Assembly: GCF_900104225.1 (NCBI RefSeq)
Contig: NZ_FNJK01000002.1
Location: forward strand, 124,001 to 188,000
Length of the DNA: 64,000 bases
Reading direction: 5' to 3'
Origin: Streptococcus equinus
GTDB lineage: Bacteria > Bacillota > Bacilli > Lactobacillales > Streptococcaceae
The stretch's first letter is position 1, and each line of letters opens with the position of its first letter. Below are positions 8,735 to 17,310 of this stretch, in pieces. Both the position numbers and the translations under genes were made by a program. Under the pieces are notes generated by a model, which saw nothing but the letters and a program-made list of their open reading frames with translations, was not told where the DNA came from and made no database searches.

Positions 8735-11353
8735 ATGAAACAATTGACTAGTGCGCAAGTGCGCCAAATGTGGTTAGACTTCTGGAAATCAAAAGGTCAC
8801 TCTGTTGAACCTTCTGCAAACTTGGTCCCTGTAAATGACCCAACTTTGTTGTGGATTAACTCAGGTGTTGCCACACTTAAAAAATATTTTGACGGATCAG
8901 TAATTCCAGAAAATCCACGTATCACAAATGCTCAAAAAGCTATCCGTACAAACGATATTGAAAACGTTGGTAAAACAGCTCGTCACCACACAATGTTTGA
9001 AATGTTGGGTAACTTCTCTGTTGGTGATTACTTCCGTGATGAAGCTATTACTTGGGGATTCGAATTGTTGACAAGCCCAGAATGGTTTGACTTCCCTAAA
9101 GATAAACTTTACATGACTTATTACCCAGATGATAAAGATACTTACAACCGTTGGATTTCACTTGGTGTTGAACCAAGCCACTTGATTCCAATCGAAGACA
9201 ACTTCTGGGAAATCGGTGCTGGACCTTCAGGACCAGATACTGAAATCTTCTTTGACCGTGGAGAAGACTTTGACCCAGATCACGTAGGTATCAAACTTCT
9301 TGCTGAAGACATTGAAAACGACCGTTATATTGAAATTTGGAACATCGTGTTGTCACAATTCAACGCTGATCCAGCTGTTCCACGTTCAGAATATAAAGAA
9401 TTACCACACAAAAACATTGATACGGGTGCTGGTTTGGAACGTTTGGTTGCCGTTATGCAAGGGGCTAAAACAAACTTTGAAACTGACCTCTTCATGCCAA
9501 TCATTCGTGAAATCGAAAAATTATCTGGTAAAACTTATGATCCAGATGGCGACAACATGAGCTTTAAAGTTATTGCTGACCACATTCGCTCACTTTCATT
9601 TGCTATCGGTGATGGTGCTCTTCCAGGTAATGAAGGTCGTGGATACGTGCTTCGTCGTTTGCTTCGTCGCGCAGTTATGCACGGTCGTCGCCTTGGCATC
9701 AACGAAACATTCTTGTATAAATTGGTTCCAACTGTTGGTAAAATCATGGAATCATACTACCCAGAAGTACTTGAAAAACGTGAATTTATCGAAAAAATCG
9801 TACGCCGCGAAGAAGAAACATTTGCCCGTACAATCGATGCTGGTTCAAACATGCTTGATCAATTGTTGGCTGATTTGAAAGCAGCTGGTAAAGATACTGT
9901 TGAAGGTAAAGATATCTTCAAATTGTACGATACATATGGATTCCCAGTTGAATTGACTGAAGAATTGGCTGAAGACAAAGGATTCAAGATTGACCACGCT
10001 GGCTTTGAAGCTGCTATGAAAGAACAACAAGAACGTGCTCGTGCAAGTGTTGTTAAAGGTGGTTCAATGGGTATGCAAAACGAAACATTGTCAAGCATCA
10101 CTGAAGAATCAGTCTTTAGCTATGAAGAAGAAGTTCTTGAATCTACATTGTCAGTTATTATCGCTGATAACGAACGTACTGAAGCTGTTTCAGAAGGTCA
10201 AGCTTTGCTTGTCTTCGCTAAAACACCATTTTATGCTGAAATGGGTGGTCAAGTAGCTGACCACGGTGTTATCAAAAACGATAAAGGCGACATCGTTGCT
10301 CGTGTGATTGATGTTCAAAAAGCACCAAATGGTCAAGCTCTTCACACAGTTGAAGTACTTGCAAGCTTGTCAGTTGGTACAACATACACACTTGAAATTG
10401 ACGCTAAACGTCGTCACAGTGTTATTAAAAACCACACTGCAACTCACTTGCTTCACGCAGCTCTTCATCACGTTATCGGTGACCACGCTACTCAAGCTGG
10501 TTCTCTTAACGAAGAAGGATTTTTGCGCTTTGACTTCACTCACTTTGAAGCAGTAACTGCTGATGAATTGCGTCAAATCGAAGAAGAAGTTAACCAACAA
10601 ATCTGGAACGCTATCCCTGTTGTTACTGTCGAAACTGATATTGATACAGCTAAATCAATGGGTGCTATGGCCTTGTTCGGTGAAAAATACGGTAAAAACG
10701 TACGTGTCGTAACAATCGGTGACTACTCAATCGAACTTTGTGGTGGTACACACGTTTCAAATACAGCAGAAATTGGAATCTTCAAGATTGTCAAAGAAGA
10801 AGGTATCGGTTCAGGAACTCGTCGTATCCTTGCTGTAACTGGTAAAGAAGCCTTTGAAGCATACCGTCAAGAAGAAGAAGACCTTAAAGCAATTGCTGAA
10901 ACTCTTAAAGTGCCTCAATTGAAAGAAGTTACTAAGAAAGTAGTAAGCCTGCAAGAACAATTGCACAAATTGCAAAAAGAAAATGCTGAATTGAAAGAAA
11001 AAGCAGCAGCAGCACAAGCTGGTGACGTCTTCAAAGATGTTAAAGAAGCAAACGGTCTTCGCTTTATCGCTAGCCAAGTAACTGTTTCTGATGCAGGTGC
11101 CCTTCGTACATTTGCTGACAACTGGAAACAAAAAGATTATTCTGACGTTCTTGTATTGGCAGCAGCTATTGGTGAAAAAGTCAATGTTCTTGTAGCAAGC
11201 AAATCAAAAGATGTCCATGCTGGTAACTTGATTAAAGCTTTGGCACCAATCGTATCAGGTCGTGGTGGTGGTAAACCAGACATGGCTATGGCCGGTGGTT
11301 CAGATGCTGCTAAAATCGCTGACCTTCTTGCAGCAGTAGCAGAAAATCTTTAA
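8735..11353 (+). CDS. alaS: Alanyl-tRNA synthetase
   Basis: 872 aa, full length. Charges tRNA-Ala with alanine. The class II catalytic core begins at [18 protein letters not shown] and includes [17 protein letters not shown]. The editing domain carries [11 protein letters not shown] and CGGTHVSNT, together the zinc ligands that clear Ser/Gly mischarging. The C-terminal DHHA1 domain ends in [14 protein letters not shown]. The frame is open back to 8576, but that part is the T-box leader and terminator; the ATG at 8735 follows AAAGGAAAG and matches the family start. Confidence 0.97.
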   Translation: MKQLTSAQVRQMWLDFWKSKGHSVEPSANLVPVNDPTLLWINSGVATLKKYFDGSVIPENPRITNAQKAIRTNDIENVGKTARHHTMFEMLGNFSVGDYFRDEAITWGFELLTSPEWFDFPKDKLYMTYYPDDKDTYNRWISLGVEPSHLIPIEDNFWEIGAGPSGPDTEIFFDRGEDFDPDHVGIKLLAEDIENDRYIEIWNIVLSQFNADPAVPRSEYKELPHKNIDTGAGLERLVAVMQGAKTNFETDLFMPIIREIEKLSGKTYDPDGDNMSFKVIADHIRSLSFAIGDGALPGNEGRGYVLRRLLRRAVMHGRRLGINETFLYKLVPTVGKIMESYYPEVLEKREFIEKIVRREEETFARTIDAGSNMLDQLLADLKAAGKDTVEGKDIFKLYDTYGFPVELTEELAEDKGFKIDHAGFEAAMKEQQERARASVVKGGSMGMQNETLSSITEESVFSYEEEVLESTLSVIIADNERTEAVSEGQALLVFAKTPFYAEMGGQVADHGVIKNDKGDIVARVIDVQKAPNGQALHTVEVLASLSVGTTYTLEIDAKRRHSVIKNHTATHLLHAALHHVIGDHATQAGSLNEEGFLRFDFTHFEAVTADELRQIEEEVNQQIWNAIPVVTVETDIDTAKSMGAMALFGEKYGKNVRVVTIGDYSIELCGGTHVSNTAEIGIFKIVKEEGIGSGTRRILAVTGKEAFEAYRQEEEDLKAIAETLKVPQLKEVTKKVVSLQEQLHKLQKENAELKEKAAAAQAGDVFKDVKEANGLRFIASQVTVSDAGALRTFADNWKQKDYSDVLVLAAAIGEKVNVLVASKSKDVHAGNLIKALAPIVSGRGGGKPDMAMAGGSDAAKIADLLAAVAENL

Positions 11354-11354
11354 G

Positions 11355-11540
11355 ATGACATCAAAAAATATCTTTCTAAAACTCGCTATTGCTTTAATCA
11401 GTATGACTATAGCAATTCTTATCTGTGTTCTTATTTCTGATAGTTTACAAAAGCAAGTGAATTGGCCACTTTTGGTTATTCTCTTTGCAGAATGTAGCCT
11501 ACTAAATAGTTTGATTAAAGCATTGCGAGAAAGAAAATAA
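11355..11540 (+). CDS. Small two-helix membrane protein, unknown function
   Basis: 61 aa, starting one base after the alaS stop codon. Two hydrophobic stretches (about 8-27 and 36-52) separated by SLQKQVNW suggest two membrane helices; the C-terminus is basic (KALRERK). No family recognised. The position predicts co-transcription with alaS and translation by coupling, since only a weak ribosome site exists. It ends at a strong terminator that is also found, identical, about 1.1 kb downstream. Confidence 0.65.
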   Translation: MTSKNIFLKLAIALISMTIAILICVLISDSLQKQVNWPLLVILFAECSLLNSLIKALRERK

Positions 11541-11546
11541 ACAAAA

Positions 11547-11579
11547 GAAAGCTCACCTGGAGGTGGGCTTTTTTGGTTA
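11547..11579 (+). terminator. Terminator, copy 1 of a 33-bp direct repeat
   Basis: AAGCTCACC pairs with GGTGGGCTT around TGGA, followed by T6. The 33 bp from 11547 to 11579 recur without a mismatch at 12629-12661. Confidence 0.85.
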
Positions 11580-11639
11580 ATGATGATATGGTAAAATATT
11601 GGTATATTTTTAGAAATTTGGGAGCTGGAGATTTACGAT

Positions 11640-12620
11640 ATGAGAAAACTATATTCGCCATTTTTTCTAACGATTTTAGGGTTATCTTTTTTATTATTAC
11701 TATTTCCAACTGCACGAAAAGATGTGATGGTTAGCTACTTTAGTATCATGGTTGCGAATGTTTTTCATGAATTAGGGCATCTGATAGTTGGCTACTTAAA
11801 TGGAATTAAACCTTCTTATTTGATAGTTGGCTTTATCAAATTTGATTTTGAAAATGGATTTCGTGTGAGATTTAATGATAACTGGATGTATTATGGTGGT
11901 ATTTATCGCTACAAGGTTACAAATTATCCAGAAAGAGCCATTCTAAAATTATTAGTTGGTGGTCCATTATTTAGTTTGATTGGTTCTTTGGTTTTATTTT
12001 TGAAACTAGATATACTAACAGTCTTTGGCTATTGTAGTTTTTTACTCTTTTTAATAACTGCACTTCCTCTGAATTTTTTTGGTCTGTGTAATGATGGTTT
12101 TAAAAGTTATAAGTTGTTAGTGAGAGATAATTTATTTCTTTTATATCAAAACGTCTCTAACCAATTATTGCAAGAATATAGTGATGAGACTTTTGATGAA
12201 GTTTCAAAAGTTTGTAGCATTCTAGAGAGTCAAAACGTTCCTGATTATATGATCAATACATTTTTATTGTATCTGATTTATGCGTGGTTATTACAAGGAG
12301 AAGTAGCGCAGGTTAGAAATCTTTACCAAAGATTGACTGAGATGGAGCCAAGTAATCAGTTTAACCGAAATTATTACTATTGCTTACTAGTAACTTTAGA
12401 ATCCTTAATGTACAAAAGGATGTCCAGAGATTTATTTGCTAAAGTTAATCTGGATAAATTGGATAAGATTAGCCAAAAGCGTCTGCGTTATTTATCATGT
12501 CTTTATCTGGAAAGAGGACAAGGTATAAGTGAAAGTAAGTTAGTATTTCAAGAAGTTTTGGCATTGTATAATAAACCAAATTCAATTTTAGTTCAAGCAG
12601 AACAATGTTTTTTAGCATAA
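11640..12620 (+). CDS. M50-like membrane zinc metallopeptidase
   Basis: 326 aa. The N-terminal half is membrane-embedded (hydrophobic segments near 9-24, 30-50, 105-125 and 128-148). FHELGHLIVGYLNG contains the zinc motif HELGH around residues 43-47 on a hydrophobic stretch, as in site-2-protease-like M50 enzymes. The C-terminal ~150 residues look soluble and helical, possibly TPR-like, which would be a substrate or partner platform. A classical PDZ domain is not visible. Substrate unknown; peptide-signal or anti-sigma processing are family possibilities only. Both sides carry the same 33-bp terminator, and the gene is more AT-rich than alaS. Confidence 0.7.
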   Translation: MRKLYSPFFLTILGLSFLLLLFPTARKDVMVSYFSIMVANVFHELGHLIVGYLNGIKPSYLIVGFIKFDFENGFRVRFNDNWMYYGGIYRYKVTNYPERAILKLLVGGPLFSLIGSLVLFLKLDILTVFGYCSFLLFLITALPLNFFGLCNDGFKSYKLLVRDNLFLLYQNVSNQLLQEYSDETFDEVSKVCSILESQNVPDYMINTFLLYLIYAWLLQGEVAQVRNLYQRLTEMEPSNQFNRNYYYCLLVTLESLMYKRMSRDLFAKVNLDKLDKISQKRLRYLSCLYLERGQGISESKLVFQEVLALYNKPNSILVQAEQCFLA

Positions 12621-12628
12621 AATATCCC

Positions 12629-12661
12629 GAAAGCTCACCTGGAGGTGGGCTTTTTTGGTTA
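12629..12661 (+). terminator. Terminator, copy 2 of the 33-bp direct repeat
   Basis: Identical to 11547-11579: 9-bp stem, T6. It closes the M50-like gene. Confidence 0.85.
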
Positions 12662-12734
12662 TAGTTTTTAACTATCAAGTCCATTTAAAATAACTATTTT
12701 ACGAGGGCTTAGCAGACTGTTATAATAGTCACTA

Positions 12735-12749
12735 AGATTTCAGAAAATT
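12735..12749 (+). promoter_or_regulatory. Probable CodY box before the omega-amidase gene
   Basis: Matches 13 of 15 positions of AATTTTCWGAAAATT. It lies just downstream of an extended -10 (TGTTATAAT, -10 at 12721-12726), over the expected start of transcription, a position that would repress. Confidence 0.5.
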
Positions 12750-12776
12750 TTCATAGCAGATAGAATCGAGGAAATC

Positions 12777-13559
12777 ATGAAAGTTTCACTAATTCAGATG
12801 TCTATTCAGGAGGCCAAGCCAAAGCAGAATATCCAAAATGTCTTGGCATTATTGGAAAAAGCTCTGCTTGATGAGCCAGATGTGATTGTTTTGCCGGAAA
12901 TGTGGAATACAGGCTACGCATTGGACCAATTGTTAAGTGTAGCTGATGAGGATGGACAAGAAACAAAAGCTGTATTAGCTGCCTTTGCTAAACAGCATCG
13001 TGTAAATCTGGTAGCAGGGTCTGTTGCAACAAAGAAAGAAACAGGCTTTTTTAATACGACCTATGTTTTTAATCGGGATGGAAAGATACTGACTGAATAC
13101 GATAAGGTACATTTGTTTGGCTTAATGTCAGAAGATGAGTATTTACAATCAGGCAGTAAAGAGAGTGCTTTTGACTTAGATGGTGTCAAAGCTGCTAGTG
13201 TCATTTGTTATGATATTCGTTTTCCAGAATGGGTGAGAACCTTGATGGCAAGTGGAGCTAAGCTTTTATTTGTCGTTGCTGAATGGCCAGAAGCGCGTGT
13301 AGAACAATGGGAAATTTTACTGCGTGCGCGTGCGGTTGAAAATCAAGCTTTTGTTGTTGCGGTCAATCGTGTGGGTGATGGTCTTGCTGATCATTTTTCA
13401 GGGCATTCTTTGGTGATTGATCCTTTAGGGAAGGTGATTTTGCAGGCGCCAGACAATCAAGAAGGTATTTTTACGGCTGACCTTGATTTAACAGAGGTTG
13501 AAAAAATTCGAGGTCACATTCCAGTTTTTGAAGACCGCAAACCAGATTTGTATCATTAA
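12777..13559 (+). CDS. Carbon-nitrogen hydrolase, probable omega-amidase
   Basis: 260 aa, nitrilase superfamily. The catalytic triad is E41 (LPEMWNTGY), K110 (YDKVHLFG) and C144 (VICYDIRFPEW). Length and the WNTGY context fit YafV/Nit2-type omega-amidases, which hydrolyse 2-oxoglutaramate or 2-oxosuccinamate to the 2-oxoacid and ammonia. The aminotransferase 14 bp downstream would supply such products, so the pair probably forms a glutamine transaminase/omega-amidase route, often linked to methionine salvage. The CodY-like box fits nitrogen control. Specific substrate is inference. Confidence 0.85.
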   Translation: MKVSLIQMSIQEAKPKQNIQNVLALLEKALLDEPDVIVLPEMWNTGYALDQLLSVADEDGQETKAVLAAFAKQHRVNLVAGSVATKKETGFFNTTYVFNRDGKILTEYDKVHLFGLMSEDEYLQSGSKESAFDLDGVKAASVICYDIRFPEWVRTLMASGAKLLFVVAEWPEARVEQWEILLRARAVENQAFVVAVNRVGDGLADHFSGHSLVIDPLGKVILQAPDNQEGIFTADLDLTEVEKIRGHIPVFEDRKPDLYH

Positions 13560-13573
13560 AAGGGGGCATTAGG

Positions 13574-14755
13574 GTGTTTTCACAATCAAATATTTTACAA
13601 GAATTACCAGAACAGTTTTTTGCTAGTCTTGTCGCAAAAGTCAATGCTAAGGTGGCTGAAGGTTATGACGTTATCAATCTTGGACAAGGAAATCCAGATC
13701 AGCCAACTTACGATTACATTGTGGAGGCTTTGATTGAAGCGGCTAAAAATCCAGCTTCTCATAAATATTCGCAATTTCGTGGGAATGCAAATTTTAAAGA
13801 AGCGGCTAGTCAATTCTACAAGGAAAATTATCAGGTAAGTCTTGACAGTGAAAAGGAAATTTGTGTTCTTGGTGGTGCAAAGATTGGTTTGGTTGAGTTT
13901 CCTTTAGCAATGATGAATCCAGGAGACTTGCTATTGTTGCCAGACCCAGGTTATCCAGACTATCTTTCTAGTGTTGCATTAGGGAAAATCGAATATGAAA
14001 CCTTCCCTTTGAAAGCTGAAAATAACTTCTTGCCAGACTTGTCAGCTATTCCAAAAGAAGTGGCAAAACGTGCTAAATTTATCTATGTTAATTACCCTAA
14101 TAACCCAACGGGAGCTGTGGCGACAGCAGAATTCTATGAGGAATTGGTTGCTTGGGCGAAAAAATACAAGGTCGGTGTTGTTAGTGACTTTGCATACGGG
14201 GCTTTGGGAGCAGACGGTTACCAAAATCCAAGCTTTTTATCAACACCTGGAGCAAAAGAAGTTGGTATTGAACTTTACACATTTTCGAAAACTTTTAACA
14301 TGGCAGGTTGGCGTTTGGCATTTGCTGCAGGAAATGCTGAGATGATTGAAGCTCTTAATCTCCTACAAGATCACCTCTTTGTTAGTATTTTTCCGGCAAT
14401 CCAAGACGCTGGCGCTGTAGCCTTACTAGATAAAAAAGCGAAGTCAGCCATCGCTGAGTTAAATCACAAATATGATGAACGTCGTCATGCTTTTGTTCAG
14501 GCAGCAGAGAGAATTGGATGGCGTGCCTTTGACTCAAAAGGATCATTTTATGCTTGGATGCCTGTGCCAAAAGGTTATGATAGTGAAAGTTTCGCAGATT
14601 TACTGTTAAATGAAGCTCATGTAGCGGTCGCACCAGGAAAAGGTTTTGGTGAAGCAGGAGACGGTTATGTCAGAATCGGTTTATTGGTCGAACCAGAACG
14701 TCTCATTGAAGCTGTCGAACGTATCGGTAAATTGGGATTATTTGGCAAATATTAG
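13574..14755 (+). CDS. PLP-dependent aminotransferase, fold type I
   Basis: 393 aa, class I/II aminotransferase (MtnE/PatA-like). The GTG start is preceded by AAAAGGGGG. Visible motifs are NLGQGNPDQPTY near the N-terminus, the substrate/cofactor segment NYPNNPTGA, the SDFAYG aspartate, and YTFSKTFNMAGWR with the Schiff-base lysine near residue 239. Paired with the omega-amidase gene, it may transaminate glutamine against 2-oxo acids such as 4-methylthio-2-oxobutyrate. A plain aromatic or branched-chain aminotransferase is the alternative. Confidence 0.85.
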   Translation: MFSQSNILQELPEQFFASLVAKVNAKVAEGYDVINLGQGNPDQPTYDYIVEALIEAAKNPASHKYSQFRGNANFKEAASQFYKENYQVSLDSEKEICVLGGAKIGLVEFPLAMMNPGDLLLLPDPGYPDYLSSVALGKIEYETFPLKAENNFLPDLSAIPKEVAKRAKFIYVNYPNNPTGAVATAEFYEELVAWAKKYKVGVVSDFAYGALGADGYQNPSFLSTPGAKEVGIELYTFSKTFNMAGWRLAFAAGNAEMIEALNLLQDHLFVSIFPAIQDAGAVALLDKKAKSAIAELNHKYDERRHAFVQAAERIGWRAFDSKGSFYAWMPVPKGYDSESFADLLLNEAHVAVAPGKGFGEAGDGYVRIGLLVEPERLIEAVERIGKLGLFGKY

Positions 14756-14801
14756 GGAAGATTAATCTGAAAAGATCTACTAAAAGATAATTGTGATATA
14801 A

Positions 14802-14815
14802 TGAAAGCGTTAACT
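14802..14815 (+). promoter_or_regulatory. cre site (CcpA) at the ABC transporter promoter
   Basis: TGAAAGCGTTAACT matches 13 of 14 positions of TGWAANCGNTNWCA. It begins on the last base of the -10 box TATAAT (14797-14802), so CcpA bound here would block transcription. Confidence 0.7.
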
Positions 14816-14840
14816 ATGAAGTCGAAAAGGAGAGCTTTAT

Positions 14841-15533
14841 ATGAAAAGTAGATTCAGAAGCTTGCTTTGGTTACGTTGGCAGTTCATGTTGAGCAACAAA
14901 CTATTTTTATTTGTTGTTTTATCTCCAGTCTTTGATATGGCTTTATTTGCGAATTTACTTAGTTTTACAGATAATGTGGGTTTCATTGGTATGGGACTCA
15001 ACATGATATATAGTATTACAGCTGGTTCTTTTGTTGCTACTATGATTTCAGAAGAAAAAGAAAAGAAAAATTTAAAGACTTTGATTTTGTCAGGTGTGAA
15101 ACAGTGGGAATATATATTATCAGTTATTTTTTTTCCAATACTATTTTCCATGTTTTCTGGTATTTTTATACCAATACTATTTCACGTTAAAAGTATTAAT
15201 TGGGTAATATTTATTACGATAACCGGATTGACAATTATAGTTTTTATTTTACTTAATTTATTAATTGCACTATTATCGAAGAGTCAGAGTCAAACAATGG
15301 TATTGAGTCTTGGTTTATTTTTGTTAGCAACTTTTATGCCAATTTTTGCTATAGAAATAAAAGGAATGGATAAAGTAGTTGATTTATCATTTATCGGGGC
15401 AAATGATAGGTATTTAAGGGAGTTGCCTAATTACCAATTATTTGATAAAACCTTTATTGCTTTATTGATATGGATTTTATTGACTTCAATTGCCCTTTAT
15501 TTTGCTTATAAGAAAAATAGAAAAATTGACTAG
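14841..15533 (+). CDS. ABC transporter permease (first paralogue)
   Basis: 230 aa with about six hydrophobic segments (first at residues 21-36, last at 205-221), an ABC-2-type permease. A long basic/acidic linker EEKEKKNLKTLILSGVKQ separates helices 2 and 3. It is clearly paralogous to the permease at 16481: RSLLWLRWQF, the EEKEKKNLK linker, SFIGAN and the ending ALYFAYKKNRKID recur. A terminator follows, so this copy can be expressed apart from the ATPase gene. A cre site overlaps its promoter. The transported substrate is unknown. Confidence 0.82.
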   Translation: MKSRFRSLLWLRWQFMLSNKLFLFVVLSPVFDMALFANLLSFTDNVGFIGMGLNMIYSITAGSFVATMISEEKEKKNLKTLILSGVKQWEYILSVIFFPILFSMFSGIFIPILFHVKSINWVIFITITGLTIIVFILLNLLIALLSKSQSQTMVLSLGLFLLATFMPIFAIEIKGMDKVVDLSFIGANDRYLRELPNYQLFDKTFIALLIWILLTSIALYFAYKKNRKID

Positions 15534-15557
15534 TTTTATTAGCCAGTCAATTTTTTT
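15521..15557 (+). terminator. Terminator after the first permease
   Basis: AAATTGACT (15523-15531) pairs with AGTCAATTT (15545-15553), followed by T-rich sequence. The 5' arm includes the end of the permease gene. Confidence 0.8.
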
Positions 15558-15657
15558 GCAGTTTACGACGGAAAAACGACTGTTTATGACATGAACGTTT
15601 GGGCTTGAGGTTTTGTGCTAGAATGGAAATAATATTTAACAAGATTGGGAGAACGTT

Positions 15658-16491
15658 ATGGCTAGGATTACTGTTCAAAACTTATCAAAAAAGTTTAAGG
15701 ATACTGTAGCATTGGATGATGTGTCATTTAGTGTGGCAGAGGGGGAGATTTTTGGATTTCTCGGTCCCTCGGGTGCTGGTAAAACAACGACGATTAATAT
15801 TTTAACGAATCAATTAAAAGAAGATAGTGGTATCGTTGAGATACTTGGTAAAAAGCCTGAGGAAATCACGCCTGATGATTATTTGAAAATGGGAATCATG
15901 AGTGATACGGTGGGCTTTTATGAAAATATGACTGTTTATAAAAATTTAGAATTTTTCGCTCGTTTCCATGGTGTTCCAATGGTTAAAGTTGATGACTTAT
16001 TGAAACGTCTTGATTTATATGAAGACCGCAATAAAAAGGCTAAAAAAATCTCAACAGGTATGCGTCAGCGTCTTTTGCTTATCCGTGCGATTTTACATGA
16101 ACCTGAGATAGTTTTTTTAGATGAGCCAACATCTGGTATGGATCCAACTTTATCTCAAAAAGTACATCAGTTATTGTTGGAACTAAAGGCTAAAGGTATT
16201 TCGATTTTCTTGACAACTCATAACATGCAAGAAGCCACAAAATTATGTGATAAGATTTCTTTATTGAATAAAGGCAAGATTTTGGAATATGGTAGCCCTG
16301 AAGAGATTATCTCAAAATATCGTGTTGATGATAATGTTCACCTTCTTTACAAAAATGGTGAAGAGAAAGTTGTTCCAAGAGACGAGGTAGCTGGCTATCT
16401 TAATTCAAATGTGGTCAGTATGCATACAGCAGAGCCTGATTTGGAAACTATTTTTATTAAATTGACAGGAGAAAAATGGCATGGGGAATAA
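15658..16491 (+). CDS. ABC transporter ATP-binding protein
   Basis: 277 aa. Walker A GPSGAGKTT (about 36-44), signature ISTGMRQRL, Walker B IVFLDEPTSGMD and the H-loop LTTHNMQEA are all present. The signature departs from LSGGQ but keeps the S-x-G core, as in many ABC-2 exporters of the CcmA/YhaQ type. A C-terminal extension (residues ~225-277) is typical of drug or lantibiotic exporters. It overlaps the following permease gene by 11 bp; together they should make an exporter. An extended -10 (TGCTAGAAT) lies upstream of the ATG at 15658. Confidence 0.9.
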   Translation: MARITVQNLSKKFKDTVALDDVSFSVAEGEIFGFLGPSGAGKTTTINILTNQLKEDSGIVEILGKKPEEITPDDYLKMGIMSDTVGFYENMTVYKNLEFFARFHGVPMVKVDDLLKRLDLYEDRNKKAKKISTGMRQRLLLIRAILHEPEIVFLDEPTSGMDPTLSQKVHQLLLELKAKGISIFLTTHNMQEATKLCDKISLLNKGKILEYGSPEEIISKYRVDDNVHLLYKNGEEKVVPRDEVAGYLNSNVVSMHTAEPDLETIFIKLTGEKWHGE

Positions 16492-17176
16492 TAGATTTAT
16501 GAGTTTACTTTGGTTACGCTGGCAGTTCATATGGAGTAACAAGCTTTTTCTTATTTCAATCATATCTCCAGTTTTTTATATGTGGTTATTTGGCGCTTTT
16601 TTTGATTCTGATATCAACAAATTCCTTGTTGGAATGGGACTTAATATGGTTTATAGTTTTACAGCGGGTTCTTTTGTCTCTACCATGATTTCAGAAGAGA
16701 AAGAAAAGAAAAATTTAAAAAGTTTGATTTTATCGGGTGTTAAACAAGGAGAATATATCACGACAGTTATTATTTTCCCAATTATTTTTTCTTTGCTTGC
16801 AAGTATTTTAATTCCAATTTTGATGCAGATTAAAGACATGGAATGGTGGAGCTATTTAGTTGTTGTTAGTCTAACAAGCCTTGTCTTTATTTTATTAAAT
16901 CTTTTAATTGCTTTTTTGGCTAAGAATCAAACCCAAACAACTGTTTGTAGTCTCACTCTAGTGCTTATTGCAAGTTTTTTGCCAATATTTTCTGAATTTG
17001 CTAAGTCTGTTAGGACAGTCATGGAATATTCTTTTATCGGAGCAAATGCCAAATATTTTAAAGAATTATCAGATTACCAATTAACAGATAAAACTATTTT
17101 CGTATTATTTGGTTGGATTGTTTTAACTTCGATTGCTCTTTATTTTGCTTACCAGAAAAATAGAAAAATTGATTAA
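16481..17176 (+). CDS. ABC transporter permease (second paralogue)
   Basis: 231 aa, ABC-2-like permease with about six hydrophobic segments. It starts inside the end of the ATPase gene and is therefore translationally coupled to it. The match to the upstream permease runs end to end (start RFMSLLWLRWQF, linker EEKEKKNLKSLILSGVKQG, end ALYFAYQKNRKID), so the two arose by duplication. They may form a heterodimer over a homodimeric ATPase, or this may be the main partner and the first copy an alternative subunit. Substrate unknown. Confidence 0.85.
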   Translation: MGNNRFMSLLWLRWQFIWSNKLFLISIISPVFYMWLFGAFFDSDINKFLVGMGLNMVYSFTAGSFVSTMISEEKEKKNLKSLILSGVKQGEYITTVIIFPIIFSLLASILIPILMQIKDMEWWSYLVVVSLTSLVFILLNLLIAFLAKNQTQTTVCSLTLVLIASFLPIFSEFAKSVRTVMEYSFIGANAKYFKELSDYQLTDKTIFVLFGWIVLTSIALYFAYQKNRKID

Positions 17177-17200
17177 TATCCATAAATTTGAAAAATAGTG

Positions 17201-17229
17201 AAAGCATGAATGAAAATTCGTGCTTTTTT
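17201..17229 (+). terminator. Terminator after the ABC transporter
   Basis: AAAGCATGAAT pairs with ATTCGTGCTTT with one G-U pair, followed by T6. Confidence 0.75.
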
Positions 17230-17250
17230 AATATTTTATGCAAAAAACAC

Positions 17251-17279
17251 TTGACTTATGAATAAATATACTATAAAAT
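17251..17279 (+). promoter_or_regulatory. argC promoter
   Basis: TTGACT (17251-17256), a 17-bp spacer and TAAAAT (17274-17279). Two ARG boxes cover the spacer and the start region. Confidence 0.75.
17257..17274 (+). promoter_or_regulatory. ARG box 1
   Basis: Matches 16 of 18 positions of TNTGNATWWWWATNCANA and occupies the promoter spacer exactly. Confidence 0.75.
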
Positions 17280-17281
17280 TG

Positions 17282-17299
17282 TATACATATTTATTCAAG
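17282..17299 (-). promoter_or_regulatory. ARG box 2
   Basis: On the reverse strand this also matches 16 of 18 positions of the ArgR/AhrC consensus. It is centred 25 bp from box 1, suiting a hexamer bound across both, and its end overlaps the argC ribosome site AAGGAG. Confidence 0.7.
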
Positions 17300-17310
17300 G
17301 AGTGTATATT

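Noticed and set aside
10811..11131. 106-codon minus-strand frame inside alaS
   Set aside because: Phe/Cys-rich translation is the reverse complement of the GAA/AAA-rich helical part of AlaRS; no ribosome site or family signal.
16060..16086. Non-canonical ABC signature (ISTGMRQRL) as evidence of a dead ATPase
   Set aside because: Walker A, Walker B, H-loop and the S-x-G core are intact; many active ABC-2 exporters have this variant.
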